A DNA stretch of 64,000 nucleotides from Ceraceosorus guamensis (lineage: Eukaryota > Basidiomycota > Exobasidiomycetes > Ceraceosorales > Ceraceosoraceae). Below, piece after piece: positions 23,448 through 33,841 of this stretch. The stretch covers positions 1-64,000 of the forward strand of contig NW_020290029.1 in assembly GCF_003144195.1 (NCBI RefSeq), in the 5' to 3' direction. The notes below the pieces were generated by a model. That model saw nothing but the letters and a program-made list of their open reading frames with translations, had not been told where the DNA came from and made no database searches. Every line of letters starts with the position of its first letter. Position 1 is the stretch's first letter. The translations under genes and the position numbers were made by a program.

Positions 23448-25698
23448 ATGAGCGCGTCCAGCGCTTCCTCGACCTCGGCGTTTGGCTCGACGTCCGGCTC
23501 AAGCGCCAGCGAGTCAATTCGCCCCTCCAGCAGCAGTGAAGGTCGAAAGAGGAGCTCCTCCAAGTCTTACTCGCAAGAGGCTAGCAGTGCAGCAGCAAAT
23601 CCATTCGCTACGAGCAGCATCTCGCTCGGTGGACCTGTGGCAGATGTGACAGAATCGGACTCCTCATCTGCCAGCTCCAGCTCTGGACGTCGGGCGCAGG
23701 CGGCAACAAGGAGGTGGAGAGACAGATGGATGGGCGTGCATGAGAAGGATGCCCAAAGCCCATCGGAACAGTGTGGAGCGCTGGGTGGAAGCTTCTCGCA
23801 CAGCCCGACCACGCAAATTGAAAGCAGAGCGCAAGCATTCGTGCTCCAAAGAACGTCTGCTGTGCCTCTCACAGCACACTCAGATGAGTCGGGGCCGACA
23901 TTCGCCCCTGCATTAGAGAGCGCCGGTAGCTCGAGCAGAGCGCGGTCTGGCCTCACACCTCTGACTCCCGCCGAGGCTGCAGAGCTCGAAAGGTTACACC
24001 TTCCGAACAGCTACTCTTCCCACCTACTCTCGACCTCAAATTCCCGAGGACTTCAACCATCATCAGACCTCTCCTTGAGGCGACCAGAGCATAGCTCGCT
24101 GCGATCGTGGTTCGGCAGGCGATCAGACAGGCAAGGATCCATTATAGACGCTGCCAAGTCAAATGCCGCGCTTCAAGAAGCCAAAGTGGTGAATGGGACG
24201 CAAGAGCAAGAGGAGGAGAGCGCTGTAAGCTCGGCTTTCTTGATCAGCTACTTCCTGGCTGGTGGTGCCGCTGGAGCCACGAGCAGGACTGTTGTTAGTC
24301 CGCTGGAGAGACTCAAGATCATCATGTGAGTACGCGAGCAGGCCACTGTCGGGACTGCCAGAAGTTCATGCTATGGTATTCAGGCGCGATTATCTGAAGC
24401 AACTCACCCTGACGCGGTGAACGCACTGGCCTCCTCCGGTGACAACAGGCAAGTTCAGCCCCACCAAGCGGGGGGCTCGGCGAAAGGAGCGGGAAAGGGT
24501 GCCTACTCTGGCGTATGGGTTGGACTCAAGAAGATGTGGGTCGAGGAAGGCTTCAAAGGCTTTATGCGAGGGAACGGCATCAATTGTCTTCGGATTGCTC
24601 CGTATTCTGCTGTTCAGTTCAGCACTTACGAAGTGCTAAAGAATGTGAGTTGTATGTCAGACTTGGCAGCCGCTATGCCTACTTCTTGCAGTGCGTTGAT
24701 GCGCTTCTCGACGCCATGGTCAATTTGCAGGCAATGCGGGATGCTGAGGGCGAATTAGATGTGCCAAAACGCTTGACAGCCGGTGCTCTTGCGGGTATAG
24801 CTTCGGTCGTATCCACGTATCCTCTGGATCTCGTGCGGTCTCGGATCAGCATTGCTTCCGCTTCACTGTACAGCGAGGCCAAGCAGGACGCAGCGGCCAG
24901 CAAGGCTGCTGGTGGCGCACAATCCGTCGCGTCTACCGCTGCAGGGGGCGTTGCGAAGCAGGAGAAACCTTCAAAGCCTCTCAGCCGGGCAGAATTACGC
25001 AAGCTGATAGAAGCGAGGCAAAAGAGGGTGCCGGGCATTTGGGGCATGACTCGCAAAGTCTACGCCGAAGAGGGAGGTATACGGGCTTTGTACAGAGGTT
25101 GCGTGCCCACGAGCGTTGTGAGTGAGCTCAGCCGACCCTTTCAACCTAGCCCATGCTGATGGTCTCCTTTTGCAATGACTTGACCCGGATCGTGCTCAGG
25201 GAGTCGCTCCGTATGTAGCGATCAACTTTTTCGCGTTCGAATCTCTCAAGGCGTGGAATTTTGGTCGACCGTCGGGTCCGTCGGACGAAGTGTCGACGTT
25301 GAGCAATCTGATTTGCGGAGCCTTGGCTGGAACCATCAGCCAGACCCTGACCTATCCGCTAGACGTGCTTAGGAGGAGAATGCAGGTGGCAGGAATGAAA
25401 GATAGCAAGCTAGGCTACTCGGACAAGAACAGCTGGGCCGCAATTCGCACCATCCTTGTCAACGATGGCTTCTTTGGGCTCTATCGAGGTGAGCATGACG
25501 GCTCAATGCGGTAGTGAGACCCAGGCTAGGAATTTAGCACGTTGGCTCACCAGCGAAATACTAATTGCTGCCGCAGGTATCATACCTAATCTACTCAAGG
25601 TGGCGCCTAGCATAGCTACGAGCTTTGCGACATATCAATGGGTCAAAGAGCTTGTCCATCATCAACTACACCCAGATTCTCATCCTCACCATCATTGA
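23448..25698 (+). CDS. mitochondrial carrier family (SLC25) protein with long N-terminal extension
   Basis: Inner-membrane solute carrier. Five exons (23448..24325, 24449..24644, 24731..25117, 25200..25488, 25577..25698) give 623 aa. The three carrier signatures are present: SPLERLKIIMQVQ (joined across intron 1), YPLDLVRSR and YPLDVLRRR, each with the matching second-half motif (EEGFKGFMRGN, EEGGIRALYRG, NDGFFGLYRG). By memory of the family it is closest to the YPR011c / SLC25A23-25 / SLC25A42-like group, which moves adenine nucleotides, APS/PAPS or CoA. The substrate is not certain. Unusual points are a Ser-rich N-terminal extension of about 260 residues with no EF-hand motif, and a ~60-residue Ala/Lys-rich insert in the second repeat. 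A Met far downstream could not replace the start without losing the first helix. Confidence 0.88.
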
Positions 25699-26044
25699 AG
25701 ACTCGTATGCATCCTGAACGACTCGTCTATCCACAGGACACGCAGCTATAGACGCTTTGCTTATTTTGAGGTGCTATTCTCGCGAATGGACGAGTCGTGC
25801 GCCATCAATCTACAGACAATGATTTAAATGCATACGCGCGTTTGAGGAATAGCTCGAGGAAGATACAATACAGGATAGGGCAATGAATGTAACGTGCATT
25901 AGACACATGAAATGGATCCGAGACGCGTCGGAAGAGGCAGGGGACTGCTCGAAGTACTGATATTAGTGGCGTCCAGAAAGAGATCTGTAGACACCCGCTG
26001 CTCCCTGAGCTCGATAATCCTGGTTGTGTCGTGCGACCCCAACG
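25699..26044. other. convergent 3' region, carrier / membrane protein
   Basis: About 345 bp between two convergent genes. The minus-strand frame continues open in places, but the model for the neighbour ends at 26045. I see nothing else. Confidence 0.4.
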
Positions 26045-26813
26045 TCAGCGGGTACGCTCTCTGCACACTCGTAAAATGTTGCCCTTGCCGAGACGTGGTG
26101 TACGCACCTCTAGCCAGCGTGGTAGACGAGTACGAAGAGTTGCAAAGAGCAACAAGCCGGCGACTGTGAGGATGTACAGGGTGACGATGGATTGATCCTT
26201 GTACGAATCACGTTCTGTGGGGATAGGGTGGGTGTAAGGGTGAAGTGGGTGAGCAGCAGCAAGTTAAATGCGTGCGCGGGACGAGGACCGGAAAGAAGAA
26301 ATGGGCCACCAGGCTCGTAGCTATTTCGGGACTCGTTACACGGAGCCATCGCGATGCCCTGCACTGCACAAGCTCGCAGAGCTTTCGAAGGGAAAGTTTT
26401 CGGCAGCCTTCACGAGCATCCCTATACCAGTCCGAAGACAATTGTTAGACACGCAACTCACGGAAGCATCTAGCCCAAACCTGACCTTCCCAGCCCGTTC
26501 CTGTATCCTTATCCGGTCTTTCCAAAGTAGCCCCTTTACAGCTTTCCAGTCCTTGATCCAAACAAAACTGTCGAGTGCACATGCTGCAAGGAGAGCTCTT
26601 GGATCCTGGAGCGCCCGCAAATAGCGGCACGATGGTCGTGTTTGTGCTGAAGCAGGTACACTTGCACAAAAAGGGAGAGTCGAGAGCATTTGTGCTGGAC
26701 GAGAGTATGAGGAAGAGGCAGAGGAGCAAGGTCGGGAGGTGCGTTGCGCCCAGAGACGCACAATTCCGGACTCGTCGCAGTGCGAGCGTCGTGTTGAAGG
26801 ATCGTACGCGCAT
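26045..26813 (-). CDS. conserved small Cys-rich membrane protein, function unknown
   Basis: Two exons (26462..26813, 26045..26214) give 173 aa. The N-terminus has a basic stretch and a hydrophobic helix (LPTLLLCLFLILSSS), either a signal peptide or a signal anchor. A lumenal Cys-rich segment follows: CKCTCFSTNTTIVPL, CSMCTRQFCLDQ, CKGA and ARCFQRDS, the last joined across the intron. Next come a second hydrophobic helix (IVTLYILTVAGLLLFATL) and a short basic tail. This architecture matches, from memory, a widespread fungal family of uncharacterised proteins with CFxxN(S/T)TI, C..C.RQFCL and CFQRDS motifs; I cannot name a function. A second GTGCGT donor lies after LPRWLE, so the last few residues could differ. 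Confidence 0.7.
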
Positions 26814-27621
26814 GATGAGAAATGTGTGTCTGCAGGAATCTCCTACACAAGCTGAGATTCGAATGGTGACGCAGCGCTAAGAGGCCCGAAGCCTTCGATG
26901 ATGGTCGAGTGGAATGCTCGGGGCCTGTGTGCATGCCCAGATTGATAGGATGCCGTGGATATCCAATGCGAGTCACAGGCGCGGCGGTGGTGGACTGGTG
27001 AACAACCGTGAATATGTATGAATGCCAGTCTCGCTTCGCAAGAAGCAGTCGTGAGCCTTGTGTCCAAGTCGCAAACGTGAAAGCGTCAACTCGATCAACA
27101 GTCACGCGTCACAAGTCTTGAGTCGTGAATCTCCAATCGAGTGATTGCATCCACGTGATCCTCGACTTGCTTGCACCTGATGCGGCGCACGGACCGCGCC
27201 TGCTGCGTGGAAATCCATTTTGATTTCTGATTTGATTCTTGATTCTTGATTTGATTGCACAGACCTTCCACGTTGCCTGCAACCAGCGTGGATCACAACG
27301 GCTCACCCTGGGTATTAGCTGACACCATTGGTCGCACTCCGCACAAGCAATTCTAAACTTCCCTGTCGGCCTCGGGTGAGGTCGCAAGTCAAGAGTGCTG
27401 TCGCGCGGGTCTCTCAATCCGCAAGCGCAGCAGGGGAGTAGACAAGGGCAGGATACATATGACAAAAGGTCCGGGTCAAGCGTCCACCTCCCACCCCACA
27501 TTGCGACATGGACATGCTGCTCACGCCCTAGACGAGCTCGACTTCCAGCTCGGCACGCAAGGCTAGTGTTCCCGGCGACACATTCCGAATTCGAATTCAG
27601 GGTCCGCAAAAGCCGCTCAGC
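26814..27621. other. divergent region, membrane protein / ALG7
   Basis: 800 bp between two divergently transcribed genes. It contains dispersed motif units at 27113..27130 and 27219..27257 and a CCACGTGATC site at 27151..27160. No gene is supported. Confidence 0.45.
27113..27257. repeat. dispersed TCTTGAGTC and TGATTCTTGATT motifs
   Basis: AAGTCTTGAGTCGTGAAT at ~27114 and a run of TGATTTCTGATTTGATTCT units ending near 27257. Here both motif subtypes (TCTTGAGTC and ATTCTTGATT) occur together, which ties them into one family. Confidence 0.5.
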
Positions 27622-29621
27622 ATGCCTCGGCAGACTCAAAGCCAAGTGTTGTACTACGGAACCACTTTGGTGCCCGTCACAGCCTCCCTCTTCCTCCTCT
27701 TCCGATCCCATCCTCATCTGCTCGACATCTCCTCTTACTCTCAGGCATCCTTGCCAGGCCTATTTGCCAGCGTTCTGCTGCTGCCCATTGCAGCTTTGTT
27801 GACCAGGGCGGCTGTACTGGGTTGTGCAGATGCGTTCCTCAAGAGAGGGTTCAAAGGCAGGGATCTGCTCAAACCTTGGGATGCCACAAAGGAAATGTGA
27901 GTTTATGGGCAGGCCGCCAGGTGTTCAGGGCAAGGGAGCTGCATAGATCCGCCATGATTGTCGGAAGATGAGCGGTGCTGCTGTCCACGCGTTCAATTCG
28001 TGTGAGATGCTCGCTGAGATTCGCTGAGATTCTCAACCCTCTACGCTATGCCGCGCACATACAGTCCAGAGTCGGCGGGTTTGCCAGCGTCCATAGTCTA
28101 CGTCGGTCTGTTGTTCCTCCTAATCCCTTTCAGATACGCATCCAACACTGCTCCTTCTCCGCCAGAGAGAGCTGGAGATGGAGCGTGGATCGGCGAAATC
28201 ACTGGCATAGAAAGATTTCCTCATCACGAGCTTTCCTTGTACCTCTCCACCTTGCTTTCGCTCTTATCAGCCATCATGCTAGGTTTCTTGGACGACGTGT
28301 TCGACATTAGGTGGAGATTAAAGATGCCCATTCCGATCCTGGCCAGTCTTCCTATGCTCGTCGTCTACTTTGCAGGAGGCGGTGGGACGAGCGTGGTGGT
28401 GCCGAGCTGGCCCCCGCTGCTCAGGGCTACATTTGGAGGTGTGGTAGATCTGGGTGAGTAGTCGTGTCGATATGCTCGGACCGTAATGCTACGCTACGAA
28501 AACCAAAGCTGACTCCCTGCCTCAACCAGGGCCCTTGTATTACCTCTTCATGTCGCTGCTGTCCACCTTTAGCGTGCACAGCATCAACATTCTGGCTGGC
28601 ATCAACGGACTGGAGGTGGGCCAAGCACTCATTATAAGTCTATCTCTGTGCCTCAATTCCGCTCTATATTTGGATCCCAGAGCAGGACAAGCGGGCAGCT
28701 TTGCGAGCAGGGAGCTCAGAGATAGGCACTTGTTCAGTTTGAGTCTGCTGCTACCCTTTTCCGGCTGCTGCGTCGGACTCTTGGCTCTGAATCGGTGAGT
28801 GAATGCGTCAGCATTCAATTCAAGATCTCATCCAGAATCCGTCAAGGGGCGCTTCTGATCCGTGCTCGACGCATTTGCAGATATCCCGCCAGAGTGTTTG
28901 TTGGGGATACGTGGTGCTATTTTGCTGGCCAAGTTTTGGCTTGCGCCGCCATCTTGGGCCATTTTAGCAAGACTTTGCTACTCTTCTTCATCCCTCAAGT
29001 CTTTAATTTTCTGCTGTCGTGTCCTCAGCTTTTCGGACTAGTCCCTTGTCCCAGGCATCGGCTTCCCGTGTGCGTAGAAGTGCGCTCCCAAGGCTGAACC
29101 TGTCAGACACGTTTGGCTGATTATCGTCATCACCTCAACACAGGGCTCTTCCTGATGGTTCGCTTGCGCCTTCGGTCGCCAAATGCTACCCGGCACTCGC
29201 TCATTCAGCACCCCTAACGACCAAGGCTGGATTGTCAAGGCTCATCCTTTGCGTACTGGAGACGCTGAGATTGGTGCACTTGACTCGCGACTCTGTAGGG
29301 AACATAACCCAGACGACCAACTTGACGATCATCTGCGCCACGTTGGTCCTTTGCGGCGTCACTCCCTCGAGCATCTCATCGTCGCGCCTCGTGAGCCCTG
29401 GACAGAAATCAGGCCCGCAGCCTGATGAGAAGAGCACCGCGAGCGCACCTGAAGGTTCTAGCCGAGGGTCAGACCCAAACGAGCAGGGCGGGAGAAGCAA
29501 AGGGCCAAGGATAGACGAGCCTACTATGTGGACCCTGTTGATGCTTATACAATTGACGGGATCCGCATTCGCATTCGCCGTGCGATACTGGATAGCCAAG
29601 ATTGTATTCTCTGCGACTTGA
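27622..29621 (+). CDS. ALG7: UDP-GlcNAc:dolichyl-phosphate GlcNAc-1-phosphate transferase
   Basis: Catalyses the first committed step of N-glycosylation on the cytosolic ER face (UDP-GlcNAc + Dol-P to GlcNAc-PP-Dol); the target of tunicamycin. Five exons (27622..27896, 28065..28453, 28530..28794, 28881..29069, 29144..29621) give 531 aa. It is a multi-span membrane protein with the family sequences [14 protein letters not shown] (made by joining exons 1 and 2), [26 protein letters not shown] (catalytic Asp pair), [23 protein letters not shown] and PCPRHRLP. The C-terminal helices ([22 protein letters not shown]) are retained. It is longer than yeast Alg7 (~450 aa) because of a polar Ser/Gly-rich insert before the last helix. 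The 29070..29143 intron uses the second of two overlapping GT donors to hold frame. Confidence 0.93.
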
Positions 29622-29781
29622 CAAACCGCTCGGCTCGACTATACCAATCTTCTCACTCTAGTCATCCCTGAATGCGTCCATAATATACATGTCGTTGATG
29701 TCGTGAGACGGCAGATGTGAATAGGATTTGTGGAAAGGATTCAAACGAGCGCGCAGGTCTTGAGTGGTGGATGCGAGACTG

Positions 29782-31005
29782 TCAGATCGCCCCTTGATCA
29801 GATGAGAGCCGCGCCTCCCGCGCCATCCACCAGTCCGTGTCCCATCCATCAAAGATGAGACCCAGCTCCCTTTTTGCAGATTCGGGCGAATCTGATTCAG
29901 CAAAGGCGGGCGCAGGAGAAAGATGATGGCAGGGTCAGCGTGGCGGGCCATGCGAAGCATGTCCGACGCGCCGAGCGAAGCTGACGGTCTGACTCAGTCT
30001 GTGAAGCAGGAGCAAGCAAGCAGTTTTCTGCGAGAAGACACCCTCTTCCTCTTGCCGTCACTGCCGCCGCCGTCTTGCCAACGTGATGCGCTCGCGCTTG
30101 AACATGGGACATGGAACTCACCACTTCCGTGAAAGCCGTTCCTGGTATCCGTTATGCCGTACCTACCCCGCAAACTTTGCGGCGCCTCCCACTTTGTCCT
30201 GCAAGCTTTCGTAGCGCCCAGCATGCCTCTCCATGCCTTGATGGAGTTGGGACCGTATAGGGCCAAGCTCAATGAAGGGCCACTGTTCACGTGTCGTGTG
30301 ACACAAGCAGGAGTCATTCCCAATCGATGTGATCGCGTGAGCGAGCGAGAAAGGGGTTCGGGTGGAGAGGAGGGGGGGTGAAACGAGAAAGTGACCCAAG
30401 TGGAGAGGCTTTTGGGTGAGACTGTGATGTGAATTCAGGAATCGAGAGGAACGCACTCACGAGGACATGCCGAGGACTAGCCGATCGTAGTAGAATCTAC
30501 CTCGATGTTCCTGATAAAATTCCTCCGCCTGGGCACGCGTCCACTGCATCCTTCTGCTTCGCACGGGCTGCCATGAATGATGTGTAAGACAGCAGTGAGC
30601 GAATCATGGTCGGCTATGACGGCACAGGTGCGAAAATGGGCGCTTTCTAGAACTTCGCATGGCATCGAATGACCCCTAGAACCGGCTCCGACACGCACAT
30701 TGAGACCGCTGAATTTCAGCTCTTTCAGAACGGCTGAAACGTCCGGTTGACTATGTGGTCGATCGGTTCAATGTCGGAACAGCCATTTCATGAGACGTTA
30801 GAAATGTTCAGATCTGTAGATGGGGTATCCGACGAGGGACTCACTAGGAACAAAGAGAGGGTTTGAGGATGGCCAAAGTAAGTTCTGCAGAAGTTGGAGG
30901 CGTGTGCAACGGACGTGCTGGATTGTTCGAGTGCGTCGTCGTCGACTTGAAGGGCCTCGGAGCACTTGAAATTGAAGGGAATGGCGAGGAAGAGCAATGA
31001 TGCAT
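29782..31005 (-). CDS. nucleoside diphosphate kinase, NME6-like, possible mitochondrial leader
   Basis: Transfers gamma-phosphate between nucleoside tri- and diphosphates through a phospho-His. Five small exons (30845..31005, 30699..30750, 30461..30567, 30122..30282, 29782..29891) rebuild 196 aa with correct phases. Diagnostic pieces are LTLAILKPSL, WTRAQAEEFYQEHRGRFYY, LVLGMSSGPSL, ITDTRNGFHGSDSPESAKRE (catalytic His ~158) and a WDTDWW end. Among NDPK groups the RFYYDRL, MLGATKACR and SLRGRYGITDTRN wording and the length fit the NME6 type rather than the short cytosolic Ynk1 type. The first ~35 residues (MHHCSSSPFPSISSAPRP...) lack acids and are Ser/Pro/Arg-rich, so mitochondrial import is plausible. 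In-frame Mets at 31074 and 31116 are possible upstream starts. Divergent from URA5 and convergent with ALG7 (160 bp between stops). Confidence 0.85.
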
Positions 31006-32086
31006 GCTCCTTCGAAGCTGCTTGGGAGCGCTGATCCTGGCCCAATCCCGTGTGCCTTTGCATGTGCGCACCATTGCAGCAACCGCAGTTGATGTTGACG
31101 CTGTACTTTGTGACATCGCTTCGTATTTCGCGCGACAGGATCAGAGCTCGATGAAGCGAAGCAGAGTCAGCTATGACCTTTGCTTGGTGATCACTTGGCT
31201 GAAGCGATGCAGAAATGTCAGAATGTATGCTCCGGTCAGTTCTCCAATGTCCTGAGCAGCGCGTAGTAGGAGCGGATTTGAAAGCGCGAGGTGCCGCCTG
31301 GGCGATGCGCAAGTCTGCGTAGAAAGTTGCGGCAGGCTTTGCCCAGCGTGGCCACACACAGTCAATCGTCTTTTACGTGGCACCTCGATCGCGCCTCTCG
31401 AGCTTCAGGATGACAGAAGTGCTGATCCACCCAACGGACGAATCTGCGCTCCTCGACTGCTTCTCTTCTACCGAAATAGGGAAATGATGGTAAACCCGTG
31501 GCAACACACAGCATGGCGACCTGACTTGATATCACCTCTTGTAATCGACTTCCAATCCTCCACAGACCTGCGCTAATTGCATCACGTGAGCAACCCAAGC
31601 GCCGCCACATCAAAGATTAGGCTTTACAACACATCAAATAAATAACATTATTTATGTATAGATACCTACTCTGACTGCGTGTATCTCGATTCCAATTTCG
31701 CGCCTACGACCTTCGCTTTCAGCATCCCTGTCCGTGCTGTATCGTTCCGAATACAAATCACCATATCTGCTGCGTCCACGTCTGCAATTACAGATTGGGC
31801 GGACCGAGGTGCAATCAATTACGCACCAGTCAGAGTGCGGATTGAGGCCTACCGCACGTTGCACACGAGGTACAAAGGGCTCTTACACTCTCCGACTCGC
31901 GACCCACTTCGTGACTCTGCAGTAGCGACTGTTCAGGCGTAAAGCGGACGCAGCCTTTCTGCGGCTCCCAGCAGACCGACTCGCTTCTGTGCAGTCACCA
32001 TCATATCGCACACCATTCTACCTCAACAGGAACCAGCGATACGCCAAGCACACCCACCAATCTCTCGCTAGATCTTGCCCGCAAAT
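31006..32086. promoter_or_regulatory. divergent promoter region NME6-like / URA5
   Basis: 1.08 kb between two start codons. It contains a perfect TCACGTGA palindrome at 31582..31589 and an unusually A/T-rich hairpin, ATAAATAA-CA-TTATTTAT, around 31638..31655, followed by pyrimidine-rich DNA before URA5. No gene is apparent. Confidence 0.45.
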
Positions 32087-32922
32087 ATGTCGTCGTCGAC
32101 GCTTAAGCCTTATCAAAACTCCTACCTCTCCCTCTCCCTCTCTCGCAACATCCTCCGTTTCGACGGACCATTCACCTTGAAATCAGGAAGAAAATCGCCT
32201 TACTTTTTCAATGCTGGATTGTTTTGCGATGGAGAGAGTATCGCTCAGATTGCGAATTGTTATGCTCAGATGATCAAGGACTCGGGTTTGGAGGTGGATG
32301 TGATTCTGGGACCTGCTTACAAGGTGCGTTGGTGGTGCTTGCTTGGTCTGCAGGGAATAGCATGAAGAAGGTGGAGGTGTCGGGTATGCATAGAGCATCG
32401 TTACGGGGGGAAATGCAAGAGCGGTGCCTGATGCTCGCACCGACGAGGCTGACTTGGACTGTTCATGCTTGCGCGACCTCGCAGGGAATCCCTTTGGCTG
32501 CTACAGTGACACAAGCATTGTACGAAAAGCATAACATTCGCGTAGGATTCGCCTACAATCGCAAAGAAGTCAAAGCTCACGGCGAAGGAGGAATCCTAGT
32601 GGGCGCACCGCTCAAAGGAAACGTTTTGATCATCGACGACGTCATGACGGCAGGCACTGCTATTGGAGAGGCGATCAAGTTCATCGAAGGAGCGGGCAAA
32701 GAGGCCAACTTGGTCGGAATTGCTATTGCGCTAGATAGACAGGAGAGAGCGACGGAAGAGACGGACTTGAGCACGGCTACGGCCGTCAGTAACAAGTATC
32801 AGGTTCCCGTACTGAGCGTGGTGAATGTGGAGGATATCATGAAGTACCTGGCTAACGAAGGGGGATGGGATCAGCAAATTGAAGCGATGAAGGAGTACAG
32901 GCTCAAGTTCTTTGGAAAGTAG
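32087..32922 (+). CDS. URA5: orotate phosphoribosyltransferase
   Basis: Fifth step of de novo pyrimidine synthesis: orotate + PRPP to OMP + PPi, in the cytosol. Two exons (32087..32323, 32485..32922) give 224 aa, matching the usual ~225. Visible motifs are LKSGRKSPYFFNAG (orotate/PRPP contacts), ILGPAYKGIPLAA (formed across the intron), the flexible loop YNRKEVKAHGEGG, and the PRPP-binding VLIIDDVMTAGTA (~126-138). The start is the Met in CAAATATGTC at 32087, giving MSSSTLKPYQ. The 161-nt intron falls at a glycine in the substrate loop. Confidence 0.97.
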
Positions 32923-33841
32923 GCAAGGACACATGTAGAAGACAGTCGGGTCTCACCGATGTCAGCGCAGGGAGGGATCGTGTATGCGCCTAATTCGACA
33001 CCTCGACAAGTCGGTGCGGAGAGAACAAGCGAAGCCCTGACCAAAGCTCATTCGTGTGGTGTATGCTTTCGACGAGCGGCCACGCATTTGCCAGATACTG
33101 GCGTCTTACCTTGCATCCACACCGCACCGCACCTGTTCCTCACTCGTGACTCGTGCCAATTTGACCCAAAAAGATCACGCACCTCGCCCCGCTCTGCACG
33201 CGATCCCTATCCTCTTCATCCGTCACCTCACTTCAATTGGGGACCAAGAAACGAACATGAAACTGTCAAAAATCCTTTTGATGTCTGATGGGAGGAAGCG
33301 GTGGAGGAGCGGGGAAGGAGAAAAGCCAAGAGTCTAATGTACACTCACACTATAGCCAAACAAGCTGATGACTGTAGACAGGCATGACGCACTTTGGGGC
33401 GCAGACGCGTGCGGCAAACCAACGATCACGTGCCTGCCTGCTTGCCTGCATGCCGTCAAATTTTGAAATTTGAGCTGCGCGACGCTCATCTTGTCGTGCG
33501 CGACAACTTCCATCGGTCATGAGGGTGCGTATACTACTAGTAGCTGCCACTTTGACCGCTTTGCTCTTGCTGCACGCAAACACCTTTCATTTAATGGGTC
33601 CATCACTCGGTCTCCTGTCAGCTTCTCCCGACACACGCATCCATTCTCGGAGAGCGAGTTGCCTGTCAGCCCTTTGCACCCAGCACGAAATCTTTCACTT
33701 GTGGCAAGACTGGAGCGGAAGCATCCTTGACTCGTCCACCGACTAGCTCAATCGTCAACGAGCGTGGCGAATCTCTCGAACAAACAAGCGTTGCTCCCCG
33801 AGGCACGAGGCAAGAGCGACTCAGCCCCTCTGCTCTAGATC
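32923..33841. other. intergenic region with a possible short secreted ORF
   Basis: 920 bp. Apart from the small ORF at 33519..33746 (listed separately) I see no gene. TCACGTGC lies at 33426..33433 within a run of CTGC/TTGC units, and AAATTTTGAAATTTGA follows. Confidence 0.4.
33519..33746 (+). CDS. possible small secreted peptide (75 aa)
   Basis: An ATG-initiated frame of 75 codons begins with a textbook signal peptide (MRVRILLVAATLTALLLLHA) and continues with a short Ser/His/Cys-containing region. It has two Cys and no recognised domain. The reading frame lies 95 bp upstream of the start of the next gene, so it could equally be part of that gene's 5' leader or chance. Low confidence; mentioned because small secreted proteins are common in plant-associated smuts. 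Confidence 0.22.
   Translation: MRVRILLVAATLTALLLLHANTFHLMGPSLGLLSASPDTRIHSRRASCLSALCTQHEIFHLWQDWSGSILDSSTD

Noticed and set aside
29897-30124. Alternative last exon for the nucleoside diphosphate kinase
   Set aside because: The acceptor at 29892 instead yields HGSDSPESAKRE, the conserved NDPK sequence after the catalytic His, so the alternative frame is intronic.
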